From positions 34,585,187 through 34,649,186 of the forward strand of contig NC_088301.1 of assembly GCF_032854445.1 (NCBI RefSeq): DNA of 64,000 bases, read 5' to 3'. Within the stretch, counting starts at the first letter, position 1, and each line of letters opens with the position of its first letter. Made by a program: the position numbers and the translations under genes. Below the pieces are notes generated by a model. The model was given only the letters and a program-made list of their open reading frames with translations. It was not told the origin of the DNA and did no database searches. Of this stretch, positions 1-13,275 are shown piece by piece. This DNA comes from Liolophura sinensis (taxonomy: Eukaryota > Mollusca > Polyplacophora > Chitonida > Chitonidae).

Positions 1-309
1 AAGTACTGTGTGATAGGGGATTGGTACTACTTGCATTGTCAGAGAAGTACTGTGTGATAGGGGATTGGTACTACTTGTATTGTCAGAGGTGTGGTGTGCT
101 CTAGAGGATTGGTACTAGGTTTATTGTCAGAGATGAAGTGTGTGGTAGGGTATTAGCACTAGATTTATTGTCAGAGATGAAGTGTGCGGTTGGTGATTGG
201 TGCTAGGTTTATTGTCAGGGTTGTAGTTTCATGTAGGGTATCTGTACTTGGTTTATTGTCTAGAGATAAAGTGTGCGATAGGGGTTTGGTACTTGGTTTA
301 TTGTCAGAT
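1..309. repeat. 44-bp tandem repeat array, truncated by window start
   Basis: About seven consecutive units of 44 bp (one is 45). Each unit ends in a conserved TTTATTGTCAGAG-type core and contains a GGGATTGGTACTA-type centre. The first two units differ at one base; later units are more diverged, so the array is younger toward the window edge and probably continues to the left. The open frame at 184-417 runs across the array and is not treated as a gene. Confidence 0.9.
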
Positions 310-2718
310 GTAGGTAGGTGGTACATGCCGAACTTGTCGAAAAGAAAGTTATCATTTTTGGAAGTAATGTTTTGTTGTGTGCTCGCAGACAGTGTTAACT
401 ATTTGTATAGGGATTGAGCTGAAGAAATTATTGGAGTAAATGTTGCATTATTTAATATATGACAACCACGTCATAGAGTATACGCAGTTTACCCTCTTGA
501 CATTTGGTAGCATGGGTTAAAATTGGAATTTTGTTAATTTTTCTTCCCAGACGTTATTGAAATGTGTTGCTAAACGTTGGTTTCGACAACATTCTGACAG
601 AGAGAGAGGGAGAGAGAAAGAGAGAGAGAGAGAGAGATTGCATTCCTGGTGTGACGAGTGCAGAATGCGTAGTCGTATACAGTTCTGGACACTGAAATCT
701 ACGTCTACTGTAACGTTACAGCTATTGACTGATTTTAGGCTATAATCGGTTTTGATGCTCGGCTAATGACTATGTATCCATTTCTACCACCGGGAAGATA
801 ATTAGATGGCCACCGCTTTGGTTTCTCTACGAACTGCCTTTGTGGTGTGTGGCAAAGAGACCCAATAAGCGTCTGTAATTCCGAATGAGAAACCTTCGCT
901 ACTGGCCAGCGGAGGCGCATGTGCAGGTTAAGGCTATCTAAGCTCGGGGGAATGGATTTTATGACACAGGTTCTTGAATTAATCATAGCCACAATCATTA
1001 AAGCAGGGATGTATCCAGCTATTCATGGGGCCTCGTTGGAGTTAGACATGTATGTTTATTTCTGCTTCTAGGAAGCTTTGGACATTACTGCGTCATCGTA
1101 ACGAATCCAAACCGCGATCCACTTAATCACCTAGACGTCCTGCAAAGTTTCTGAGATATCCTGCCAGTTAAATTATAGTCGTCATGCATGGAATTCGCCA
1201 GTATGGCGTCTTTGTCGCCTGATCAGCAACGTTGTGAAGATAGGCGACTATGTTTTCTTGTTTGGGTGGAATTTGTGGACAGTCAGAAATTTAAAAGACA
1301 CCGGCGTTAACTTTAACATAGTTTTCCCTTTCACCTTTGTAAAATTCTTAGTTGTCTGTTGTTAATATTCAACGCCATATTGTCTAGAAGCCTTGGAGAC
1401 CTTGTTTAACTTGGAATATGTGATTATGTAGAACTGTGTGTATAGTACTGACATTAAGCCAAGGAATTAATGTTTGGTTAGGATGTTCAAAGCTATACGT
1501 AAAAACTCAAATAATATAGTCATAGTTATTTCGGAAAAGGTTTGGAAACAATGTTTACGTGACGTCAACGAAAACAGACACGTTCTCTGGTATTAGAAAT
1601 AACTCTCGCCAGATTTACATTGGTACGTTTACGATTTTCTCAGTGTGTTTGATTTTGCCAACTTCGAACTGCGATATCTCAGTTATACACAACATCAAAA
1701 ATAAAAAGGTATGCTTTTTAAACTTTACGGGATATTTAACCGATGTATGTATACAATGGACCGATAGAGCTGTCTTTTCTTTTAAGCGCTAGCAATTTTT
1801 AATTAGGCCTTCAATATTTCACTATTTCTCCAAGGAAAGAAAACGGGTGGATTGTTCTTGAGTCAACCCATGGTCACTATTAAATGCAAACAATGCCATG
1901 TATCTCTGTCCTCCTGACCGTGGTTATTATATACATTTATAAACATGTATATATAGTAGTCTGTGAAAGCTGTAAAGCTGCATCTCGTAAAGTTGTAAAT
2001 CCATATGTACATATAGTTCTAGCGTCTAAGAGTGGCCCCCGCCTGAGTTTTACGATGCCCGAATTGCAACGACAGCATGCCCAAGGAAATGGATATTGCT
2101 GAAGTCGATAAATCGACAAGCGATATAATTCTCCCTGACTCGGGGTTTCCGTGAACGCTCGACTATCAAGGCCCACCAAACCCCAGCAGCCACATTCGTG
2201 GAGTCGGTGGGCAGGCAAGTTCGAATTATACAATACAATATTGATTAGAGGCGATGCTAGAGGCTCTAGATCGGCCGGTTCTGGAGGATAGACATAAAGA
2301 CAAGAATCGAGCGAACTCACTATGCAGAACCGGTCTTGGAATCAATACTGCCACGAAAGCACACTTAAAATATACATCAGGCTATATTATCTCCTCCATA
2401 CAGGAGCCTGCGTGTGCTGATCCTGGTGGCGCCGGCTTGACAATGTCTCATTCGTATTTTCAAACGGCTTCACGTGACTCGCACAAAGCTCTGACAGACG
2501 GGAAACGTATCGCTCACCAGAGAGCCCGGTAACGGCTTCTGTAGGTTGCCAATCAGGCGTGTCAAAGCGCAGGCACCTGGATGCATTAGCACAACGACGA
2601 ACTGAAAGTGGACAACTCTGTGCAGATCTGCCGTTAAATGGCAAGAACATACTTTTCTTGAACTAAGAGGATCATATTTTCAAGCAGATATTTCTTACAA
2701 AAAACAGCAACCAGTGAG
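310..2718. other. Unique AT-rich DNA with no supported gene
   Basis: Holds a GA-rich run at 599-638 and otherwise unique sequence. A less AT-rich patch at about 2030-2640 carries overlapping open frames on both strands (longest 127 codons, minus, 1937-2320). None has a recognisable domain, and the plus and minus frames are equally open, so I do not call a gene. Confidence 0.6.
599..638. repeat. GA-rich simple repeat
   Basis: An imperfect (GA)n run with GGG and AAA interruptions. The frame across it at 557-745 encodes only an Arg/Glu repeat and is an artefact. Confidence 0.9.
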
Positions 2719-2768
2719 AAATGGCGTGGAAAGCAGTCCAATCAAATGGCGTGGAAAGCAGTCCAATC
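2719..2768. repeat. Perfect 25-bp tandem duplication
   Basis: Two identical adjacent 25-bp copies, 2719-2743 and 2744-2768, each beginning AAATGGCGTGG and ending GTCCAATC. The absence of any mismatch points to a recent local duplication, for example by replication slippage. Confidence 0.95.
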
Positions 2769-3528
2769 TCTTACAGCAATTAAAATAGTGTATACGTATG
2801 GAAGCATTGTGATAAAGGAGTCACAGTGAGAATTTAAGGAGAAACTAGTATAGGCAAATTCATGTATTATACGTTAATATACATTACAGAAATATATTTC
2901 AGTTCTCTGAGACTTCAGGTAAGACTACAGACAACGCAGTTATCTATTCATTTTTTGAAGGAGCATTTCATGTAGGCCGATACTCATTTGGGGTCGCAGT
3001 TATATATACCATGAGCAGCAGATGTGCCTTTCAAACACGAACAGATTCTAAAATATGTTTTATTTTTTTTAATATATCCATACATATAATATTTGTCTAT
3101 GAACACGCATGTGCTTCCAAATGAGGTTCTGAAGCGAGATTTCCTGGAAATAGCTATCGCCTTGTGAAAGGCTTGAGGCGTCTCATGTTAGAGCGCGTTC
3201 CCTAAGAGAGCTTAGGAATTCGTAAAAAATATGCCATTTTATGTCACTTGGCGGGCCAATGGAGGAACGGGGCACTGCCCTCTGCAGAGATGCTATTCAG
3301 CGCTAGAGCGTCACCAGGGATGCAAAGGAAGGCACAGTGTATAATAGCCCCGGGATACATCGATATCCCAGAATGCGATAACCGTTCTCTCGATTCAGGG
3401 CGCTCTGACTCATTCTATGGCCTTTCTGTGCATTTAATCGGCCTCGGAAGTATGACGATACGTGTGGAATCCAAGGCTACGCGCAGAGTTCCCAAATAGT
3501 CTGGTCTCGAACACAGACCACATGAGCC

Positions 3529-3545
3529 AGATGCGGTCCGCATCT
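3529..3545. repeat. 17-bp perfect palindrome
   Basis: AGATGCGG and CCGCATCT form perfect 8-bp arms around a single T. The half-site CCGCATCTG recurs near 3593. It could be a dimeric protein-binding site or chance. Confidence 0.5.
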
Positions 3546-5054
3546 CTCTGGAGGCCTGCCTATTGATGAGGGTGCCTCAATCGGAAATCACCCCGCATCT
3601 GACGTTCCCTAATTTTCTCCACACTTCGAACCCCAGGAAGGTTTTGTTACCCAGTTAACTCCTCCATTGACTGACCTGAAATTCCAGTTACATCAATGCC
3701 AGTGGATTGAAATTGGACATCCCAGCTTTAATCAGTAGAATTTCTCTGCGAGCTCCTTGTCTATCGCCAACACAGTGCCCTGTCTGGATTCCAGAACCTT
3801 TTAACCCAATTTAGGATAGCCATTTGTTTCAGTGCAATTTAACATTGACGCTAAAGCATGTTCCAACTGCACTTTCATTAACCTGCTGGCTGTGCCTGAA
3901 ACAAAACACTAACAGTGCTATAATACTCAACCAAGGTTGTTGGCTGAGTTATGTGCACAAATAATTTTTTTATGGAATACGTACAAGACACAAGCAGGCT
4001 GTATAAGCCTATGTTAGGTGACAATGTAATTTATACCTGGATACATGGAGAAAATGTATGCATTAATTCAGTCCTGTGTACGTGTATATACAAACGCTGA
4101 CATGTTGGCAGCATTTCCATATGAATAAAGTTTCACTGATGGGTTGATCAATATTGAGTGCAAACGCTAAATCATTTTTGTACAAGACCATCTTCTGGAC
4201 AAATAAATTATTCATATGAATTTTTTGGCAAATTGCATCACGCCATTTAATCTTTAGATTGGGAAAAGTTTAATTGGTTTATTTAAATTTGTTAACGCTC
4301 ACTTGTGTCAAGTGTGCTCCTTTTGTTTCTTGTCTTCATTTTGTAGCTACTGCCTGGTTGTGAAATATGTATTCGATCAACTAATAATGGTCGTGAAAGG
4401 CCATAAGGAAAAAGAAAAAAAAAGAAGCACCAATATAATATATAACAAATGTGAACACCTTTAAAAAATATAAAACAAAAAATTTTTTGATAAGGATGCT
4501 TGATTTATAACAGAATTGTTCTGAATTCGAAATGAAAACATTATTTTCTGCCCGTCATTACATTCAGAACTGTTGCTGAATCTGGCGTAAAATATCTTCC
4601 TGTAAAGCAAACCATTTATAGCAATAGAAGTTACAAATAACACCCACCTCATACGCTGACGGTCATTTATGCTAAAGACACCATATATATTTTGACAGCA
4701 ATAAAGACAATGATTGGTCCTGTACAAGGAGATATCGTTATAAGAACCACTGATATAATGTTGAAAGATATGCTCTGTACCGATTGTGAATAGCCAATTT
4801 GAATGTGAAATATTGCATAGAAAAAACCTCTTTTGAATATTGAAGGTGAATAAGTTAAGGTGGTGTTATTATTGCTTGCATAGTTGATTGTTTGATAACA
4901 ACTCATGACACTCTACATTATTTTATCATGCAACATTATTTTGTATCAGAATGTCCATTGAAAGATTCACTGTTGGTCTGTAAAAGCCGTTCAACATTGA
5001 TTTGTGCTGTCAAAAGCTAGCCCTTTCATTTGTATGTATTTAGAGACAAACTCC

Positions 5055-5225
5055 GCTTCCCGGCAACCTTGCCGGCAATCATTTGTCAGGTTGTAACAAA
5101 GCAATTTCTCAGCTGCGTTGATCTGTGGCATGTGTAAAACCTATAGACCCGACAATGGTCAGACGATGGTATTGACCAGGGATAAAAATATTTCCCGCGT
5201 GACGTCTCATGGGCTCACGTGACTA
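5055..5225. promoter_or_regulatory. Candidate regulatory island
   Basis: A less AT-rich island next to a microsatellite. It contains a perfect inverted repeat CCGGCAA-CC-TTGCCGG (5060-5075), a CRE-like TGACGTCTCA (about 5200-5209) and a CACGTG E-box (5216-5221). The motifs are visible; regulatory function is inferred. Confidence 0.25.
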
Positions 5226-5370
5226 TATCGGAAACATATTTACTGGGCACGTACGATACATAAATCTGGTGTAGTACGTCAAATGAACGCACGCAGCTGT
5301 GTATATTTAGTGCACATTTAGAAACAGTTGCCCTATATGCCATACATACACCATGTAAGTCGATGCATGA

Positions 5371-5485
<115 letters not shown>

Positions 5486-6277
5486 TCAGGGAGAGTTGCC
5501 AAGTTTTCCGAAGGGGTACATAAATAGCTTGGCATGAGGGAGAAAAGGAAATGTATTAGACGGGTACGGTTATATATGCAACTTGAAAACAATGGTCCTC
5601 TCTAGCGAAGCTATTGCTCTCCGACAGCCACTTAATTCACACCAAAATGGTATACGCCTATACCGCAGTGGCATATTCATATATATAGTAAATTCATACA
5701 TGCAAAGCAAAAGTACTCAGCATATTTAGAATGGCGTCACAGCAAATGCAGCACTCTTCAACTTGTCAGGCATGATATACAAAGATAGGACTGAAATACT
5801 ATTGAAACGAGGGCTAAACTGAAGGCAAAACAAAAGCAAATCATGGGGCATATGGACGTATTAGATGGTATTCATTTGAAGTAAATGGTGTAATGCACAG
5901 ATCTGTACATTTCAGTTTTGTAAGTACTCCATGAAGTTAAAAGCTGTCAGAAAAACAATGAAATCTCATTTGTCGGAATCTTCCGTCACACAGATAGAGA
6001 GCAATACAATCAAACCGGTAGGCGTTTATGTAGTTGTTTGAGTAGTTTGTCATTTACTGTAGTATTTACTCCATGGGGTTCATGCATTTTTTTTTACCTC
6101 AGCTAGGCTTTATTTAAGAGGATTGTCCATTTGAAATGTAAAACTGTATCATTCAGCGGACATGAACGATAGCATCATGGTTTAAATGAGTTAAAAAAAT
6201 CAATCCCGTGTTAAAACGGGTCAGTAAAATTGACTCGTGTATTGGACCTCTCCAGAGCCAATCAATTTTCACGATGA

Positions 6278-6317
6278 GAGTATTAATATATATTATTACA
6301 TAATATTAATAATACTC
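6278..6317. repeat. AT-rich inverted repeat
   Basis: GAGTATTA (6278-6285) pairs with TAATACTC (6310-6317). The intervening TA-rich sequence can extend the stem with bulges. Confidence 0.5.
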
Positions 6318-6385
6318 ACATGCATTTAGATTTAGCCGCCTTTATTATTCGAAACTTTGGAAAAAGCATTTCAAAGCGTAATATT

Positions 6386-6433
6386 CGTCATAATATGAGT
6401 AAAAACTTGTTAAGTATTTGACGTTAAACCCCA
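6386..6433 (+). mobile_element. Decayed SINE 3' tail fragment (family B)
   Basis: The order of short blocks CGTCATAATATGA, CTTGTTAAGTA and GACGTTAAACCCC matches the 3' end of the full-length SINE at 52044-52404. Only the last ~50 bp are recognisable, so this is either strongly 5'-truncated or eroded. Confidence 0.55.
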
Positions 6434-7220
6434 AGCTTTTTAATTCCTTTCAATAGTCAGTGTGTGACATCAGCATTATCTGCATAATATATAACAACCG
6501 CATATATATCTTTTATATCAGTACCCTGCTTTTTATTTAAGGAAAATATCTTACCCATGATGATGACAATAATTCAAGTCCGTGAAATACAGGTACACAG
6601 CAAAACTCCCCATCTCAAGCGTCTTGGTATAAAAGTGATTGTTATCTGAGCCCAGTATATTAAATGATAATTTTGTGTTGTATTGATAGGGAACTAAAGC
6701 CAGGCTTTGGTAATTACGCATCGCTCGCAGATTTCCGGAAAAAGCTAGAGCGCATTGTGTAGACGACAAGGTTCATTACGACGGGCCTACTAGTCTGACA
6801 CATCATCTGTCATTTCGGACACGAGCCTTTAATAAGCAATTCCTACCTTACTCCCCCAACACAGAAATAAGAATAACACCAAGAGCCATTGGCCTACAAA
6901 TGTAAACAATCATTTCCATGGTTGGTATATTTAAATGAATTATAAGGCTGCTTAACGCCATGTAGCATCAACAATACTTTAGACATATCGTGGGAAAGGC
7001 ATGAATATTTGAATTAAAAAAAAACAAACAACAAATTTATCAGATTGCAAATTAAAGCGTTACAAGTCTCATGATGATGAATTATATAAATGCCAGTTGT
7101 GACTTCCGCAGTACGCAAGTATTTGTTTTATTAAATTAAGAAATAAAGGACATTACGGAGTATAATATGACATTTCAGAGGGCAATATAACCCACTGACA
7201 TTTTCTTTATGAAAATATAA

Positions 7221-7515
7221 CCATACTCCTTACAGCGCATGCGTCGCTCTCTACCTTTTGTTTTACATCACTGCCACCAATAGATAAGCTTGACCTTTGG
7301 AGCGTGTGAGATATATATAGGCTTGTTTATTCTTAGCCTCATTACTTGTCTCCTTCCGCGGAACTATTTAATCAACATTCATCAATAAAATTGTTATACG
7401 TTTTGGTTAGAATCATGCTGTACATACGTAGAAAAAGAGAATGCATGTGTATAAGGTATTATTAGAGACAAACGTTGAGACGGATTGTTTGTGTTTTCTG
7501 ACATCACTTCCTGAC
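7221..7515 (+). mobile_element. Solo arm of a long-inverted-repeat element
   Basis: About 295 bp is similar to each arm of the complete foldback element at 17691-18288. Shared blocks, in order, are CAGCGCATGCGTCGCTCT, TTAGCCTCATTACTTGTC, GGAACTATTTAATCAACATT and TTGTTTGTGTTTTCTGAC. The similarity stops at about the centre of symmetry of the 17.7-kb copy, and no opposite arm follows. The frame at 7441-7659 starts inside it; its first residues align with those encoded at 17911 only because the DNA is repeated. Confidence 0.85.
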
Positions 7516-10189
7516 AAGCCTTATGGTACCAATCAGAATTGTTGTTTTCATTCAAAAATTAACGAAAGGGCCGACTTCGCTTGCCCAAATACGAAGCTAT
7601 ATTATTCAGTTCCATTTCACCGGACATTTTCACCAAACATAAACCTATACCACTTCTGACTTGAGTCAGATTGTATGCCTATCTGGCCTGACTTTACACG
7701 AAAAGCATTCGCTTTAGCTCAGAAGTTTATAAGGATGTTTGATGCTAAGCCAGATTGGTGAAAATTTACATGTAACTTTATGATACAGGTTACAGTTACA
7801 AAGACCACGCTTTCACAGCCGCATTTACATCTTGTCAAATATCAAATTGGCTTGGGGATGCAAAAAGAATGTTTGATGTACCAAAACAGCGTGAGATGTA
7901 CACCCCTATATGTAGTCCCTTTGAAGTAGCATCTAAACCACTGAGGGTGGTATGGCATTAATGCATTTACCTCAATCAGGATTTTATAATTGGCCATTCA
8001 TAATAAAGCGCTGAGCTATATACCTAATGGATTTTCTCCTGGCTCTTTCATCTCCCCACTAAACATATAAACATGACAATTGCTGTATACATGAAGTATT
8101 CTTTACTGAAACAACAATCAAATAAATAATGCATTCGAATAATTGGATTATAAATTGAATATTAGCATTAAGCACATCTCTCAGAAATGGGGATTGAAGG
8201 GAAATAACTCAAATATTTCAACAAAGTACTTTGATAAGATTAAAGGTTTACTTGGGAACGAAACTCGCTATTGCATGTCAGGCCTATACAAAAAAGATGT
8301 AATGATACGGCTGTGTATAAAGGTGTGCAAATAAACATTATCGGCCCTGGCGAACTGGCGTCTCAGAAATCGTTGACTCTGAATAGACATCAAGTAGTTA
8401 AGCTGTAGGGAGTCAGGTCACAAAGCACGCTTTAAACATGCAGACAGGCTGTCGTCGTTTTCTTGATGTGCGAAGAATGTGGTTTTCGAGAATATGTGGT
8501 ATGTAGAACAAGATGGCGATAATATTCTAAGTGAACACAACGCTAAATATACAGGTATCCTGAAAGCAAAGAAAACATTAAAACAAAGTGTATGTCAGGT
8601 GCAAGGTAGTCATTTCAACACTGCATCCGAAAATAGTTCTATTTATGGTTTTTTTTTTTAGAATTTTTCTAACTCAATAAAATGATTTAACCTTATACGG
8701 TGACCTAGTTGGGACTCAGTATGCATCACGTCCATATTTTGGCATAAAACAGATTCAGGTCCGTTTGGCGAATGCCTTCGTAGTTTTTTTTTTACATGTA
8801 TATGCTATGTTGTAATGCAGAAGTCTAGCTGTGTGTGTTATGTGGTAAACGCCTGATGTGACGTCAATTGTCACAACATGGTTAGAAAAAGCAACTGTAT
8901 AATCTAATGATCCAAATGCATTTTACTGGTGTTAAAATTTTTTTTTACTATTCTCCTATACGGTGTTTAATTGTTTTTCACCTGAAATATACTTCATGTT
9001 AGTGTTTTCTTTGCCTTAAATGGGCTTATGCTTTCAAACTTAAAGTTTGGTAAATGGAACTGAAGTTATATATTGCCTCTCTGCATGTATATAGACACAA
9101 ACTGGCCATCCAATTAATCAGAGTGAGTCTTAGCACATTTCTGCCAAAGGTCTTGTGATTTTCACCATTTGACTTCGGTATAGGTTACAAACAAATCAAG
9201 ATTGTGTAGAAATGCTAATCCGGCAGAGAGCTACGACGTTGCAAGCCCTTCAAAAATACTCCTCATGCAAAGTACTTAAACACTGCTTTTGGAAACTAAG
9301 CCAAATGCAACTCTATATAAACGACAGAAGTTGTGCACTGGAAGGACATGCAATGCTTTTCAGTAAATTAGAAAGGAGCAGTAGACATATTTATAGCCAC
9401 TAACAGCACTGACTTGCAAACATTTGCCTACAATCAAAAGCATCGATAAACTGACAATGGACTTTACATCAATCATTGGAACCATGCAGTAACCACTCAC
9501 ACCCTTCTGGGTCTGCCAACATAATGATTATATTCTCAGATCACCTCTTGGCGTAATTTTCGAAAGAGACTTGTACGGCACTTTGGCATTTTCAGGAACG
9601 AGCTTTTGCTTTTTGCGGCCATTTTAATAGAGTTTCCGCTTCCTGGTGCCAATAATGTCCACCTTTCAGTGTTTTGTTCCGGAAGTGATTTTTATGGAAA
9701 TGCTCCATTATGCAATTAACCTATGACTGCATTTGTCAATGTTGACATTTAAAAACTATTTATACTACATTACGAAGGTTGAAAGTGTCGCTACTACAAA
9801 GAAGGAAGATGCTATCTTTGTTCTTCGATCGGGCTGTGTGCACTTTTTCCAATTTGAGGCTGGTGGAAATAGGAACATAGTACGTGATATACTGACATTC
9901 CAGATGAACTGCCCCTGTATGATGATAATAATAAGAGTAGCAATTATATCACGTCGATCGAAGAGCCATAAACAACAAATAAATAAGTCAAGTGATAAAT
10001 GCTATACGCGCTACTTTAATTTATTACGTTAATGTATTTATTGATCTCAAACACAGGACAGAGCATTATATTTCCGAATCGTCGCATATTTTGCAATAAA
10101 TATAAAATGTAATACACAAGGCTATATATGCATTGGTTTAAAAGGCCACTGAGGATGAGATTGTTGCAGAGTGAATGAGAGGCTTCTCT
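7516..10189. other. Unique AT-rich DNA, no supported gene
   Basis: Several short open frames (60-99 codons) lack recognisable motifs or splice support. Short T-rich homopolymers occur near 8648, 8785 and 8940. I see nothing else of note. Confidence 0.6.
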
Positions 10190-10430
10190 TTTTCCTTGCT
10201 AGGATACGCGAGGTATGGGTTCAATCCCCGCCTTGCATAGGAATTTTGTAGATTCTTCTGTTCCTGGTATTATGGTGACAATAAGTGGTCGACAGCGACT
10301 AACATTTGTACATGGGAAAGTTTGCAACAACTTGCAAAAGGTTCACCCCGAGCACCCCGATCTTCTCCATGCATAAAATTGAAGGCTATCGTGTAAGTGG
10401 ATGATTGTCAATAAATAAATAAATCAATAA
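10190..10430 (+). mobile_element. tRNA-derived SINE (third family)
   Basis: A clear pol III B box (GGTTCAATCC, 10218-10227) sits near the 5' end and the element closes with an AATAAATAAATAAATCAATAAA tail type run (about 10410-10430). The body does not match the other SINEs in this window. The 5' boundary and A box are unclear, so the start is approximate. Confidence 0.6.
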
Positions 10431-12879
10431 AATGCCAGTGCATATCATCTTAATTTAATGAAGCTATAGCAAGTATCAACCTTGCTGATAAGAAGATGGT
10501 GCATGTATAACAACTACATCAGGTTTAAAGCACATAAAATATGCTGAATCCACACAAAATTGAGAGTGAAAGCGAACATTTTGCCTATTTTTAACTATCC
10601 CTTTTAACAGCCTTTTTTCATTCAGTGGAATTTGAAACAACACACATATCACAGCTCAAATGGGTTTGTTAAGTCCTGGTGAAAGCATTTTTCACGGATT
10701 GTAGCATTTGTAGAACTGCACAACAAGCGCATACTCAGATGGCTCTGGAGATATTCATTTATTTATTTGATAGTTCTTTATTGCCAGGCTCGCTTACCCA
10801 TTGGTGGTCAGTTTTATAGGTTCAGGAAATCGGAGTATTCGGGATAAGGCTGAGGATAGATATTCGTTATAACAAGCCAGCTGTCATTTACACCCTGTTT
10901 ATGTATTAGAATAGACAGAGGATTCATAACATAACAGTCCACTTGCCCGTCAGTCAAAACGCCAATCTTTTTAATTTAACTCACAGATGACAACGGCCTG
11001 TAATTTGACGGTCAGTGAGTTTGACATTGGCATTAATAGTTTAGTCATTTCCCTGTCCAATTAACTGACCACTGTCTGGAGACTTTGCTGAGGTCGTGGA
11101 AATGAAGAGTGGGTGTCGTTCTAAAATAGTATCGATCACGCTGTATTGATCTCGAAAGTTATGTGTACCAAAATTAAACATTTGTTCCACAATCCACCCA
11201 TTACCACGCCTTCGAGACTCACGTCGCGTGGGTTTTGTGGATACTTTGACGCCAGCAGACCCAATGATCCACCGGAAACCGAGGTGAATGATAGCTGCTA
11301 AACTGAGCAGTTTCTAGTCTGGTTGAGTTGAAAACGGTCAAGGTTAAACGGAACGACTATGATTGGTGTGAGTCGATATGCCGTCTCAGGCATGGTGTCT
11401 CTGATCTTATTAAATGAAAATATGAGGTTACTCTAAACTAAAAGTCTGAGGAAAATACGAGTGAATCACATCCAGTTGTGATGGAGAAAATACAGTCCTC
11501 GACAACAGGATTTGAAGTTGTCTTACTTTAAAGAGAGCATGGTTTTAAAAGGCTTTACTTAGCCTTACACGCTTGGCGATGTTGTAAAGCAGGAACTCAT
11601 ATTTTCATCTGTGTTATAAACATATTTGATAAACAAGTTAAAAGAACCCTTAATTGCCAAAGTTGATAGCTAGCTTGTAATTTCAAAATGATGAAATTAC
11701 ATGATTCAATACTTCATTGAAATTTCTTTCTCTCAGTGGTAACTCATCTTGTCCTTTGTCAATAAATACAGACTTTGATTTCAGATTAGAAGCCGATAAT
11801 GTAGCTTATCTAAATTTGCACCACTACTTGGAAATGTCTATATCCACAAGCCTGTGTGGGCTATGACGGATAGTCTGATAAATACTATGGTTTAAATACC
11901 CATGGATACTGCATGTACCCTATGAAATCTAGGGTGAAAGGACATATATGTCTATCACCAGTATGGATTCTGGCTAGTATTTCTACAGCTGGGTGAATAA
12001 GTTCAACTACTAACCTCGATAATACAGGCTGAGATAAGTCTGTTAACATATCTATACGTCGAATCTGATATTTCGTCTGTGTACCAGCCGTCAACATGTT
12101 TTCCCAGTGGTTGGGATGTGTATTTATATATCAATTTGGCTTGGACAAATACTTTACAACTTCAACTTTATTTTTTCTTTTTCAAATACACATGTATTAC
12201 AAAAAATATATTACAAACACACACAGACTCGAATGCACAGTACCTTATATAAGTATCTAGTAAAGAAACACGTATTACAAAACATTCTATTTTGGAGTCA
12301 TCGGGTCTTAAATAATGGATGCGTTTTTATCGATAGAACTATCTCACCAAAAAATCGACTAGGTTATTCAGCGTGTAACTAATCGGCAAGACTCCAGCTG
12401 GTTGGAAAAGAAAAAAAAATGCCAATGTAATATAAATGTTCGCTTCAGAGGTAAAAGCTTTATTGGAATTTCTGCTGAGTAACATACGGTACTGGAAGGT
12501 GGCGAAGGCCCAGCGGGTTATATCCCCGTAGTCTAACCAAGCATTTAACATGATTTAGTAAGGACGGGATTCTAAATCGATCGATACAGAAACGTCTCAT
12601 TCCAAGCTGGATGTGTCGTATACCGCCATAGACTGAGGTTGGTGTGTCCTGAATAACTCCGGCAAGCCACTTGAGGGTTGAGAGTTTGGTGTGGGACAGA
12701 GGGTGGAAATGGTTGCAAATTGTAATAAAAGAAAAAACACTGCAAAAAAAGTCCCGTGATGGATTTAAATTATTCTTCCTATAGTTAGCTTATCATTTTA
12801 GATTTTAAGTATGGAAAATGATTACGGTCATAATCGTACCATTGTTCCATCGTAGTATCTGTACGACACTGGTACTGAG
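10431..12879. other. Unique DNA with a possible minus-strand SINE tail; no supported gene
   Basis: At about 10756-10769 an ATTTATTTATTT run followed by unique sequence could be the reversed tail of another SINE, but no pol III boxes were found. 11000-11400 is less AT-rich. Open frames reach only 91 codons and have no motifs. Confidence 0.4.
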
Positions 12880-13275
12880 TGATGGAACGATGACACAAAG
12901 CGATGGAACTATGGTTTGATGCAATGGGATACTGGTACGAAGCGATGGGACTATGGTTTGATGCAATGGGATACTGGTACGAAGCAATGGAACTATGGTT
13001 TGATGCAATGGGATACTGGTACGAAGCGATGGAACTATGGTTTGATGCAATGGGATACTGGTACGAAGCGATGGAACTATGGTTTGATGCAATTGGATAC
13101 TGGTACGAAGCGATGGAACTATGGTTTGATGCAATGGATACTGGTACGAAGCGATGGAACTATGGTTTGATGCAATGGGATACTGGTACGAAGCGATGGG
13201 ACTATGATGTGAAGCAATCAGACGATTGCTCGAAGCACGAAATGATGGGACGATGGCACAAAGCGATGGGACAAT
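12880..13275. repeat. 42-bp minisatellite built from 21-bp half-units
   Basis: Six to seven tandem units of 42 bp (one of 41 bp), each a dimer of two related 21-bp halves: one with GTTTGATGCAATGGGA and one with GGTACGAAGCGATGG. More diverged 21-bp halves flank the array on both sides. Because 42 is a multiple of three and the unit lacks stops in several frames, long frames occur on both strands; the plus frame at 12903-13277 repeats the 14-residue unit MELWFDAMGYWYEA. No start context, splice site or domain supports translation. Confidence 0.92.
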
